Under the pieces are notes generated by a model that saw only the letters and a list, made by a program, of their open reading frames with translations, did not search any database and was not told where the DNA came from. Of a DNA stretch of 58,672 nucleotides, positions 42,931-51,412 are shown piece after piece. The position numbers and the translations under genes are program-made. Source of the DNA: an uncultured Prevotellaceae bacterium (GTDB lineage Bacteria > Bacteroidota > Bacteroidia > Bacteroidales > Bacteroidaceae); the NCBI GenBank assembly GCA_902799905.1, contig CADCCB010000013.1:1-58672 (forward strand), written 5' to 3'. The stretch's first letter is position 1; every line of letters begins with the position of its first letter.

Positions 42931-43081
42931 GGTCACACGGTCACAGCTGTGACCATGTGACCTTTTATACCAAAAGAGTATGTTATGGTAAATGCAAATC
43001 ATTGATTATCTGAGAATTACATGTAAAACATACAAACCTCTATACTTCTGCGGTCACATGGTCGCAACTGTGACCGTGACC
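42931..43081. repeat. two GGTCACA palindromic octad clusters
   Basis: Cluster one (42931-42962) reads GGTCACAC, GGTCACAG, CTGTGACC, ATGTGACC: a 32-base palindrome with one mismatched pair. Cluster two (43052-43081) is a shorter, more degenerate version. Each is words followed by complementary words at a period of eight. The first ends (reading minus) six bases before the metallophosphoesterase start. Confidence 0.83.
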
Positions 43082-43148
43082 ATTTTTCACCTTCCACTTA
43101 CTTAGTGACCACAAAAAACCGTGAAGCGTCCGAACGTCATCTACGCCC

Positions 43149-43256
43149 CGTTCCGATGCTTTGCAGCAGTCGAAGGAATGCTTTGCAGCAGTCGAAGGAA
43201 TGCTTCCTTACCCCCCTAAGGAAGCATCCGAACGGCGGTTAGGAAGCATCGGAACG
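43149..43256. repeat. nested palindrome with a 22-bp tandem repeat
   Basis: CGTTCCGATGCTT (43149-43161) and AAGCATCGGAACG (43244-43256) are exact complements. Inside, TGCTTCCTTA (43201-43210) and TAAGGAAGCA (43217-43226) form a 10-bp hairpin with a six-C loop. A 22-base unit starting ATGCTTTGCAGCAGTCG is perfectly duplicated at 43156-43177 and 43178-43199. It lies 41 bases beyond the end of the fimbrial cluster and may act as its terminator. The rest of the spacer 42926-43296 shows no gene. Confidence 0.8.
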
Positions 43257-43296
43257 AAAGAAAGAAGGCATTTCTCTCAGTCAAACAAATTTCCTT

Positions 43297-43848
43297 TTAT
43301 TGCCTTTCCATACGACAACTATCCGATGGAGTAGGACGGTATTTACCTTGCACATGGACATTATCGGTGGCTGTATTGGCATTGATGGTTATAATATAGC
43401 GGTATTTGTCTGGTCCTATTGCAGTACAACTGGCCTTACATCCTTCACTTATGCTTTTCCCTTCCCAGTTACCATCATTATGGATAATCAAAAACAGATC
43501 ATTATACTCTGTCCTGATTACTACACCCATACCATTTCTGCCAGCGAAAGTAAACCGACCACGATCTGCACTCTTGAAACCAAGGCTTCTCAGTTGATCA
43601 TATAGCGTGTAATTAGAGGCTGCCGTTTTGGCCTTTTCATAGGTTTCTCTTGCTTTATCGGCATTCATTCTGTGATAGTAGTACACGGCTTGGGTGGAAT
43701 CGACTTTTCCTGTTCGTCCATCCTTAAATCGGACTTCATATTGATACTCCACAATTTGTCCATAGGCATGGCATAAACCGCCCATAAGAAGAATGACGAT
43801 GCTAAATATGCGCAGACACGGATACAGGAGAAAAGGAATACTTTTCAT
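43297..43848 (-). CDS. truncated duplicate of the OmpA-like protein N-terminus
   Basis: A 183-residue exported protein. ATG 43848 gives MKSIPFLLYPCLRIFSIVILL and a signal peptide ending HAYGQ. From there to about residue 165 it closely follows the first 160 residues of the 980-residue protein at 47816-50758: YQYEVRFKDGRTGKVDS, KARETYEKAKTAA, GRFTFAGRNGMGVVIRTE, HNDGNWEGKSISEGCKASC. It then ends after a short unrelated tail (SDSCRMERQ). The DNA is also similar, so this is a partial duplication of the N-terminal domain at the 3' end of the operon. The domain function is unknown. Confidence 0.85.
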   Translation of the reverse strand: MKSIPFLLYPCLRIFSIVILLMGGLCHAYGQIVEYQYEVRFKDGRTGKVDSTQAVYYYHRMNADKARETYEKAKTAASNYTLYDQLRSLGFKSADRGRFTFAGRNGMGVVIRTEYNDLFLIIHNDGNWEGKSISEGCKASCTAIGPDKYRYIITINANTATDNVHVQGKYRPTPSDSCRMERQ

Positions 43849-43936
43849 TTCCGTTGCAAAACTTGTGTCATTCTGAGGGTTTTCCTCTGTAAATTTAATT
43901 TGATCCATAAGCTGATTGTATAAGTTAGTTTTTAAT

Positions 43937-45643
43937 TTATCGCCTTCCACCACCATAATGCTTGATTGCCTTTCGCCAGTTCTCCCGATCTGTTTCTGAT
44001 GTCAAAAATTCAGGATAGACATCTAAAATTGATTGCGCATAGACTGCCCATTTTCGCATATCTTTATGTTCACGATAATAAGTAACCCAAGTATAATATG
44101 CGCTAGCCAATAGTTTATTTTCTGCTTCAGACCTTCCTGAGACTTTCTCAAATTTCCGTATAACACGATCAGCCCAGTTACGGGTCAACTGACTATCATT
44201 TTGACCTGCCATCAGTTTATCTAATTGCATATTAGCAGTCCTCTGTTGACTATAAAAACGAAAAGGATCAGCTTGAAAATGACCAGAATCGATAGAATCA
44301 ATAATAATTTGGCAAGAAGCATCAAGGCCTTGAAGAGCCATAATGCTGTCCTGTTTATTTAAATTCTTATCTTGAATCATGTAGACGCAATCTTTATTTA
44401 GATTATACCAATCCCCAGACTTGAGAGCCGATTTTTCCTGCTTTAGACTAATCAAGTTTTTTCGCTCAGAAATAGCCGATGCATAGTCATGAAGACTCTG
44501 GTAGCAACTGATGATATTTTCCATAGCAGGAAAGGCACCTATACTAAAATACGGATTGTTATCAGCAATGTCAGTAGAAGCCAAGGCTTTACGATACATT
44601 TCTATGCTTTCCTCATAACGTCCTTTATTCTGATAGGCCAATCCACTATAGTATAAATCCTGCCACCCCATATCTGAGGAACGGCTATAAGCATCCGCCA
44701 TCACGGCAGCACTATCAGCCCAAGCACGTCCCAAAGCCGTCGTGTCACGATTGGCTATTTCTGCCCCACTCCAAAGTATATATCTGCCAAAATAAGTGAA
44801 ACGATCGCGCTCACTCAAATGGCCAGACTTTGCATATCCTTTGCATGCCATCTCAGCACTTTTCTCAAAAACAGTCACTCTCTCGTTTTTTCCAAGATAT
44901 ACAGACGACTGATAGTATTGTCTGGCCAAATCCCAAAAATCAATGGGCTCCATATTCTCCACTCCTGCTTTCTCAAAATATCCGATAGCCATATCAGTGA
45001 TACGCCGCTGGCCGAAACCTTGTCTGAGAGTTTCGTTTTTGATTTTTTTTATATCTGTACCCATAAGGATGCGAGCAGCCAGCAGGTAAGCCTTTGAATC
45101 TGGGATGTGCTTGTTCCATGCTTCTATTTCTTGTGTCACATCCTCTTGAACGCCGGCAATATGTACATAGGGGGTCCGCCAGTTCACCCAACTCCGATAG
45201 GGCAGAGGAGAATTGGGGGCAACTATTTTAGCACTGTCTATCTGATGCTTGGCTCTCTTCACATAGTCAATATTAGGGCCGACATATCCTTGCTCTTCTG
45301 CCTTAGAATGGAGCATATTAGCATAGTCTATGTAGCACTGCACATTTTTAGGATTTGACTTGATAAGATCTTGGAAGCGACTCATTGCCACATTCTCATC
45401 ACCTGCATAAATTGCAAAAGACATTGCAATGGCACTCACCAACTCTGGGTCATTATGGAACTCTTTGCACTTCTGATCGGCAAACTTGATGAGGACGTCG
45501 AGTTGTACCTGAGCATTCTTCAGCAATGAGTCCATGGCTGCGATGGTTGCTTTTTTGCGTGCAATATATTCGATGTCCTTTTGTTTCTGGGCCGCTATTG
45601 GCAAAAGGACAAACCATGATAGAACGATAAGCAACTGTTTCAT
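43937..45643 (-). CDS. exported TPR-repeat protein
   Basis: A 568-residue protein with a signal peptide (MKQLLIVLSWFVLLPIAAQ). The rest is helical with TPR-like pairs: FQDLIKSNPKNVQCYIDYANML, MGWQDLYYSGLAYQNKGRYEESIEMYRKALA, and FPAMENIISCYQSLHDYASAI. It is probably a periplasmic or outer-membrane-associated scaffold for the fimbrial system. A stretch ETLRQGFGQRR (near residue 205) looks out of place and may be a small in-frame repeat insertion. It is followed by the truncated duplicate. Confidence 0.82.
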   Translation of the reverse strand: MKQLLIVLSWFVLLPIAAQKQKDIEYIARKKATIAAMDSLLKNAQVQLDVLIKFADQKCKEFHNDPELVSAIAMSFAIYAGDENVAMSRFQDLIKSNPKNVQCYIDYANMLHSKAEEQGYVGPNIDYVKRAKHQIDSAKIVAPNSPLPYRSWVNWRTPYVHIAGVQEDVTQEIEAWNKHIPDSKAYLLAARILMGTDIKKIKNETLRQGFGQRRITDMAIGYFEKAGVENMEPIDFWDLARQYYQSSVYLGKNERVTVFEKSAEMACKGYAKSGHLSERDRFTYFGRYILWSGAEIANRDTTALGRAWADSAAVMADAYSRSSDMGWQDLYYSGLAYQNKGRYEESIEMYRKALASTDIADNNPYFSIGAFPAMENIISCYQSLHDYASAISERKNLISLKQEKSALKSGDWYNLNKDCVYMIQDKNLNKQDSIMALQGLDASCQIIIDSIDSGHFQADPFRFYSQQRTANMQLDKLMAGQNDSQLTRNWADRVIRKFEKVSGRSEAENKLLASAYYTWVTYYREHKDMRKWAVYAQSILDVYPEFLTSETDRENWRKAIKHYGGGRR

Positions 45644-45660
45644 GTTCTTGTCTTTTTAAG

Positions 45661-47811
45661 TTAGAAATGATACTGAACACCTAAGTTGATGCTTTCTATC
45701 ACTCTCAGGTGTGACTGGTTCACAGCAGGCAGGCGCAAGCGGGGGGTATATGACAACTGTGGAGTTAGCGTCAGGCCGAAACGTGGCGAAAACAAATAAG
45801 AGAGAGTTGCACCTCCTACAATCGTGAGATAGGCAGTAGGCTCTGCCTTATCCACTAAACGTACCTCATGACCCTCGCGCAGTTGTTCTGTTTCTGCCAG
45901 CGCCCCTCCCTCACCGAAGAGGTAGGCAACACCACCACCAAAATAAGCATCGAGTTGGAAACGTCGTCCTTGTCGGTAGCCTGCAAAGAAATTAGTCATG
46001 TTTACATTATAGCCCAGGGTGGCCTGTCCTAAATAATAGGAATGGTTCCATTGTCCCTGCTTGACAACAGGAGCATATCCCATATCAGGTACGTCCATAT
46101 TATAATCTGTATACGAAGACTTTCCGACTGAGGGTATCAGCACATAGTCCAGTCCTAAACGTATGCCCGAACAATGGTCAAACCGATAAAGGCCATATCC
46201 GTTGACAGATAGCGGGAACGTATTACCAGCATCCATACTGCTCGCTTTCTGAACAAAGTTCACTCCGCCTCCTATGCCAACTGTGAACGAGCGAAATTTT
46301 TCTCCCGTCGCAGTATCATCCACCTGTCTGAACTTCTTTGCAACACGAGTGGCTGTCAGGCCTATATTCAGTCCATACGTATTATCCGAGAATTTATGGT
46401 TCCACTGAACATTCTTATATGGAATCTTATATACATTATGAACGAAACGCGGCTCTATGAAAAAGCGTACCCCATCTGTCAGCCTCATCCACAGATGGAG
46501 TCCTGCCGTATAGGCTTCGCTTCTGCATCGGAGTGTCTTGCCCGACTGATATTTGATAAGAAAACCATACTCACCGCCGGCTAACAGATAGACGCCAGCA
46601 CTTTGATTCCAATGAAAAGACTTACTCAATCCAAAAGGATTGAACATGGCTTCAATTCCACCACTTAAATAGTGTGTATTGCTTCTGACCACAGGTGTTG
46701 ACGCATTGTTCTCCTGCCACGTCGTACTACGCATAATGGCAGAAGCCCTCAGTCCTATGACAGGCGAGAACCACTTGCCTATGGAGATGGTGGCGGTTGG
46801 ACCCAAGGTCTTCGTCAAACCTAATTCCGTATTATCTACCATGCTGGCTCCTAAGGAGTACTCAGCGAACCAGGGAGCCTGCCACGATGACAACAGCGTA
46901 TCGCTTTCCGCCTGATTGTCAGCCGCTTGAACGGCAAAAACCATAGACTCATCATCTTTCACCTTTTTAATCTCTCTACGTCGCGCCTCTCGCGTCAGAT
47001 GATTCGTGAAATAATAGACATAATTGATGTTTGCCCCATAGAACACATCATACTGATGCCAGTTCTGCGAACGGCTTAGGTCATAATTGTCTGTCGCTAC
47101 ACCTACATACGGCTCTATGTTAATATAGCCATGAGGTCCGGTATAGAAACGAAGTTGTAAGCCGGCATGACCTTCAAAGGACGTACCGTCACGTTTCGGA
47201 CTAAGGTTGTTCAGTCGGGCATACTGTCCACCAACACCCACTATCGTTGATACACTGGCTAATCTGTTAGGACTGTATCCACTTATATATGAACTCATGT
47301 CGAAAAGATAATCAACCCTTGCACCTATTCTTGCGAACATACGGTCATAGTCTTGCTGATAGCCCAATCCGCCATGTAACATCAACCTGAAAGTGCTGAG
47401 TCGGTTTAACTCAACGCCTATTCCCAGATGGGCCGTAGTCAGCGCGCCAAAGTGGTAGTCACTTGTGGGAGGGGCAATCTGTTCAAGACCTGCACCGGCC
47501 TGCAAGAACAAATTATCATACCATCGTCTGTCTGTGCTGTCGCCCATGGCCAAATAGCGCCGGTCCATGACATAGCCCCTATGTTTGATAAATTCTCTGT
47601 ATTCAGGCATATTTTTCTTCTTTACACTATCTACAGGAGTACGCTTTACTGCATTTCTGTCAATAAAAGGATCGTCCTCTACTTCATCACTATCTTTTGG
47701 CAATATGATATTTTCAGAAGGCCAGTTCAGGGGTTGGCCTGCACTGACTATTCCTGCAGAGAACAACAACAGGAAAAGCAACAGAACTCTTCTGAATCTT
47801 GTTTCTTTCAT
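45661..47811 (-). CDS. outer-membrane beta-barrel protein of the fimbrial cluster
   Basis: A 716-residue exported protein. ATG 47811 gives MKETRFRRVLLLFLLLFSAGIVSAGQ; the upstream extension is not needed. The mature part has a long series of amphipathic strands with aromatic girdles (FRLMLHGGLGYQQDYDRM, LQLRFYTGPHGYINIEPYVG) and ends IESINLGVQYHF, a terminal strand ending in phenylalanine as recognised by the BAM machinery. The exact role is unknown. It starts five bases after the OmpA-like gene ends, indicating co-transcription. Confidence 0.82.
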   Translation of the reverse strand: MKETRFRRVLLLFLLLFSAGIVSAGQPLNWPSENIILPKDSDEVEDDPFIDRNAVKRTPVDSVKKKNMPEYREFIKHRGYVMDRRYLAMGDSTDRRWYDNLFLQAGAGLEQIAPPTSDYHFGALTTAHLGIGVELNRLSTFRLMLHGGLGYQQDYDRMFARIGARVDYLFDMSSYISGYSPNRLASVSTIVGVGGQYARLNNLSPKRDGTSFEGHAGLQLRFYTGPHGYINIEPYVGVATDNYDLSRSQNWHQYDVFYGANINYVYYFTNHLTREARRREIKKVKDDESMVFAVQAADNQAESDTLLSSWQAPWFAEYSLGASMVDNTELGLTKTLGPTATISIGKWFSPVIGLRASAIMRSTTWQENNASTPVVRSNTHYLSGGIEAMFNPFGLSKSFHWNQSAGVYLLAGGEYGFLIKYQSGKTLRCRSEAYTAGLHLWMRLTDGVRFFIEPRFVHNVYKIPYKNVQWNHKFSDNTYGLNIGLTATRVAKKFRQVDDTATGEKFRSFTVGIGGGVNFVQKASSMDAGNTFPLSVNGYGLYRFDHCSGIRLGLDYVLIPSVGKSSYTDYNMDVPDMGYAPVVKQGQWNHSYYLGQATLGYNVNMTNFFAGYRQGRRFQLDAYFGGGVAYLFGEGGALAETEQLREGHEVRLVDKAEPTAYLTIVGGATLSYLFSPRFGLTLTPQLSYTPRLRLPAVNQSHLRVIESINLGVQYHF

Positions 47812-47815
47812 TGAT

Positions 47816-50758
47816 TTATTCGTCTTTGTTTGTATCAAACTCTTCTTCTGCGGGTTGGTCTATCTGGTGTTCCTTTAAGAATTCTTTGCGCTGCTTGTCG
47901 TCATCGATCTTGCGCAAGCGGAATATCTTTCGATAAGCAGGAATCCTATTCATTTTGAATGCATGGTTCTTCTTCTTGCGCTTCATGTCCTGGATATGTC
48001 CCTCATTGAAATAGTGTTTGACATACACATTCCGAGACCACAACTCCTTTTCTTCTACACCAGATTCTCTCAGCCTTTTATTCTCCAAATCGAATGACTT
48101 CCAGAAATAGGCCATATAGTAAGGAATACCTGTCACATTAACGTCAATATCATCTGCATCTTCCAGATGTAATTGGGCACGGCGTTCCTCAAGAGCCTTT
48201 TGATAAGCCTGTTTCTCTTGTAGATATTGTTCATATCGTGCAGGGTCTTCCTCTCTTATGATTTGCTCGTCTTCATCAGTCATCGTGGGGTCATCCAGTC
48301 CAATAGTGGCATCATCGGCAGTGGGGAGGGGATAGTCGGTTTCTTGCCCATCACGCAGTGCCCAAAGAATACCCATAAGATACCACTTACGAGGATTGGA
48401 GTCATCCATCAAGTGCACATACTCCCAGGCATCAGTCTTCTGTTTGTTTAGTTTTTCAAACTCCGTATATAGTACGGCCTTATTGTCTGGGCCTGAGTCT
48501 TCTATGAATTTTAGCGCATGCCTAAAGTCCTCCATTTGCCTTTTTGTAGCACGGTTCTCGGCCACTAGGCCATAGAGATCCTTAAACTTTAGGAACTCAT
48601 CCAGTTTGCTCAGATTGGGATTGTCAAAGTGAATTCGCTTCAACTTGTCAATCAGCAAGCGGGCATGTTCTGGTTCTCCCTGCTGAAAATAGACAATAGC
48701 CTGATTCAGCACAATCTCTTTTCTGTTGTAGATAATGCCGTCATCTCCTCTTTCAGAATCAAACTGCTGAATATTTCCATTTACTTCCAATATCAGTGGC
48801 TGAAGGACTTTCGGATCGAAAATTCCTCGCTTGGCATTGAGCACGGCCTTTCTGTTGATAATATAAGGTGCTATGGGTGCACTGTACGCACCATTCTGAA
48901 CAATGACGCGATCATAGGCAATATCGGTCAGTGAGTCAAGTTCCAAACTATCTGTAATCGTACTGAACAGATTGAAATAGTCGCCATTAGAGAAAAACCT
49001 GTGTCTGTCCCTATAGTAATATTCCACAGCCTCGGCTGGCTCCAACTTGCGTTCTGAAAAATATTGATAGGAGAAGTTAATACGACATTGCTTTTCCAAA
49101 ATAGGTTTGATGATAGACTCGTAAGAGGGAGAAGCCTTGACGATTTTTTCTACAGCCTCGTTACTAGATGTTGATGCTATGGCTTCTCTAACGCTTTTCG
49201 CTTCTGCAGCATAACCAGACTCCTCCAACAGTTCTGCAGTATGCTGCCATGTATCAATCAATGGTCTAATCTCTATACGGCTGCCACCTGGCGCATTAAT
49301 TTTGCCACGCGCAGCCTGAGCACGTTGCCTGGCCAGTGAGATGTTTCTGTCTGCAGGTCCATCAGGCGAGGCATATCCTGTAATGGTGGCGTTGGTCAGC
49401 ACGCCACCACGGCTTATGATTTCACGCATGTCACGCTCCAGACGACGTATGCTCACAATATATGTGGAGTCTTCTTTGATGATGGCCGAATTGTAGTGAA
49501 ACTGGATGGGAATCACCTGATTCGTAGAGTCTGGCGTTTCGTCAGCAGGTTCGTAGAAATCGCGATTCAGTTCGAAATTGATCATGGCGGTGGACATTTC
49601 GAGGAATTTATACGGGTCTATCACCAGACAAGTGCCTGGGTCAGTGCCCTCATAGAATTTGCGGTGATAGTTTTCGATGGTATAAGACAATAGTCCTCTG
49701 TTACGCCGGTCTCTAACAGGTCTTCTGAAAACGATAACCGTGTCTATATAAATCATATTACGCTCGTGCCTCATATTCTCTATAGGCATGATGTATCCGC
49801 TATGGTCATACTCTAAGGTGTCCGTATGCTTGGAGATGCTGTCCACCATATGAGTCAGGGTATAACTGGTGTCACGCTTGATGTTATGCTCGTCTTGAAG
49901 GACATTCCCGTCAGCATCTTTCAAGTATTCACGGATAGTTTCTGTGCGAAGCACTTTGGTGGTGTCAAAGTTTTCGCGAATTTGGATGTGATGATATCTG
50001 CGCCCAATGGGGTCATGGCGGTAATAGTCGTAGGCCTTACGTTTCTCCTGCAGGTAGTGATACTCCTTTCCCTCATAGGCGGCAGGCCGAAGATAGGCTA
50101 TTATATCATCAGACAAACAATCAACTGCATAGGGGCGCAGAATGATTCTGGCATTGTGATTAGTAAAACTATCAGGGATGGCCAGGTGGATATCAAAGCG
50201 ATCGTTGCCGTCCCTTAAATCAATGTTACCTGATGGAAGAGGTGGCGGAGTGCGGTCTTCACCATGCACTTTGAGACTATCGGTGGCAGTGTTGTTGTCG
50301 ATGGTTATGATATAGCGGAATTTGCCTTGTCCCATTGCAGAACAACTGGCCTTACATCCTTCACTCATGATTTTACCCTCCCAGTTACCATCATTATGTT
50401 CAATCAAATACAGATCATTATTCTCTGTCCTGATTACTACACCCATACCATTTCTACCACTGAATGTGAAACGACCCTTATCTCTTTTCTTGAAACCAAG
50501 GCTTTTCAGTTGTTGTTCATTTTCTAGCTCAAATTGTTTGGCTGCCGTCTTGGCCTTTTCATAGGTATCTTTTGCCTTATTGAAATTCATGCTGCTAAAG
50601 AAGTGCACGCGTTGGGCGGAATCGACTTTTCCAGTTCGTCCATCCTTGAATCGGACTTCATATTGATAGTCCACAATTTGTCCAAAGGCATGGCATAAGC
50701 CGCCCATAAGAAGAACGGCGATGCTAAATATGCGCAGATTCGGATACAGGTTTTTCAT
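47816..50758 (-). CDS. OmpA-like multidomain protein of the fimbrial cluster
   Basis: A 980-residue exported protein. ATG 50758 (GTG 50767 possible) gives MKNLYPNLRIFSIAVLLMGG and a signal ending HAFGQ. The N-terminal domain (25-150) is the one duplicated at 43297-43848. A beta-rich part follows. An OmpA/MotB-like peptidoglycan-binding domain at about 412-510 has IPIQFHYNSAIIKEDSTYI and ITGYASPDGPADRNISLARQRA. The C-terminal half is helical, ending in an acidic tail. It is likely a wall-anchored outer-membrane component linking fimbriae to the cell. It overlaps no gene and follows DUF3575 closely. Confidence 0.86.
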   Translation of the reverse strand: MKNLYPNLRIFSIAVLLMGGLCHAFGQIVDYQYEVRFKDGRTGKVDSAQRVHFFSSMNFNKAKDTYEKAKTAAKQFELENEQQLKSLGFKKRDKGRFTFSGRNGMGVVIRTENNDLYLIEHNDGNWEGKIMSEGCKASCSAMGQGKFRYIITIDNNTATDSLKVHGEDRTPPPLPSGNIDLRDGNDRFDIHLAIPDSFTNHNARIILRPYAVDCLSDDIIAYLRPAAYEGKEYHYLQEKRKAYDYYRHDPIGRRYHHIQIRENFDTTKVLRTETIREYLKDADGNVLQDEHNIKRDTSYTLTHMVDSISKHTDTLEYDHSGYIMPIENMRHERNMIYIDTVIVFRRPVRDRRNRGLLSYTIENYHRKFYEGTDPGTCLVIDPYKFLEMSTAMINFELNRDFYEPADETPDSTNQVIPIQFHYNSAIIKEDSTYIVSIRRLERDMREIISRGGVLTNATITGYASPDGPADRNISLARQRAQAARGKINAPGGSRIEIRPLIDTWQHTAELLEESGYAAEAKSVREAIASTSSNEAVEKIVKASPSYESIIKPILEKQCRINFSYQYFSERKLEPAEAVEYYYRDRHRFFSNGDYFNLFSTITDSLELDSLTDIAYDRVIVQNGAYSAPIAPYIINRKAVLNAKRGIFDPKVLQPLILEVNGNIQQFDSERGDDGIIYNRKEIVLNQAIVYFQQGEPEHARLLIDKLKRIHFDNPNLSKLDEFLKFKDLYGLVAENRATKRQMEDFRHALKFIEDSGPDNKAVLYTEFEKLNKQKTDAWEYVHLMDDSNPRKWYLMGILWALRDGQETDYPLPTADDATIGLDDPTMTDEDEQIIREEDPARYEQYLQEKQAYQKALEERRAQLHLEDADDIDVNVTGIPYYMAYFWKSFDLENKRLRESGVEEKELWSRNVYVKHYFNEGHIQDMKRKKKNHAFKMNRIPAYRKIFRLRKIDDDKQRKEFLKEHQIDQPAEEEFDTNKDE

Positions 50759-50772
50759 GCTCACCACTCCCT

Positions 50773-51327
50773 CTATTTTAGTATATATGTTAATGAAACA
50801 CCTATCCTTGTTGGCAACAAGGTATAACCTGTTGCATTGGTGCGGATGACACCATTGGTAGAATAGTCTTCATCGTAGAAGTCACCTTCAAAATATTCTT
50901 TCTGCCGGTAGTAGATGGCTCCGAAACCGGCATGGAAATCCAAATTCAGCCTTTTTGAAAGGGGCAGCACATAACCGAATGTCAGTCCTGCTCCAACTGC
51001 ATTGCCATTATAGACTTTGCCTGCCCATGTAATATCATAACTAGTTGCCAAGGCTCCAAGACCTACAAAATAGTGATACATAGGACGGCCGGAAAAGAAG
51101 TAACGATACTCTGGCTGTACCCCTACCACCTTTACATCCTTGCCCCATGGATGATATGCACCAAAGGCATGCAGGCCTATTACTGAGCGTTCGCCAGTAA
51201 CGACCTCTGCTCCTATGTTAGGAATCTGCAGACCATCCATGAGCACATCGGTACTCAATGCCAACATCTGGGCATGAAGTCCGGAAGTTGCCAGCGATAG
51301 TAAGAATAGCAAGAGTAATTTCTTCAT
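50773..51327 (-). CDS. DUF3575 family outer-membrane protein
   Basis: A 184-residue exported protein with a signal peptide (MKKLLLLFLLSLATSGLHAQ). It has ALSTDVLMDGLQIPNIGAEV and PEYRYFFSGRPMYHYFVGLG, the DUF3575 pattern often seen in fimbrial loci, ending in a barrel-like strand IGVSLTYILK. It is one of two DUF3575 proteins in the cluster, the other being the first gene at 56808. A terminator-like hairpin separates it from the fimbrillin genes. Confidence 0.85.
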   Translation of the reverse strand: MKKLLLLFLLSLATSGLHAQMLALSTDVLMDGLQIPNIGAEVVTGERSVIGLHAFGAYHPWGKDVKVVGVQPEYRYFFSGRPMYHYFVGLGALATSYDITWAGKVYNGNAVGAGLTFGYVLPLSKRLNLDFHAGFGAIYYRQKEYFEGDFYDEDYSTNGVIRTNATGYTLLPTRIGVSLTYILK

Positions 51328-51353
51328 CTTTCTTTTCCTGGATTCTTAAAAAT

Positions 51354-51404
51354 GGGGGCCGAACCTTGTCTGTCAAGATAAAAATTCGGCACGGCCCCCT
51401 TTGA
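51354..51404 (-). terminator. intra-operon terminator/attenuator after the fimbrillins
   Basis: On the minus strand GGGGGCCG (51399-51392) pairs with CGGCCCCC (51361-51354), with an additional GCCGAA/TTCGGC option. The stem is followed by ATTTTTAAG. It lies just after the third fimbrillin stop and before the DUF3575 gene, so it should lower expression of the assembly genes relative to the subunits. Confidence 0.78.
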
Positions 51405-51412
51405 AAACAATA

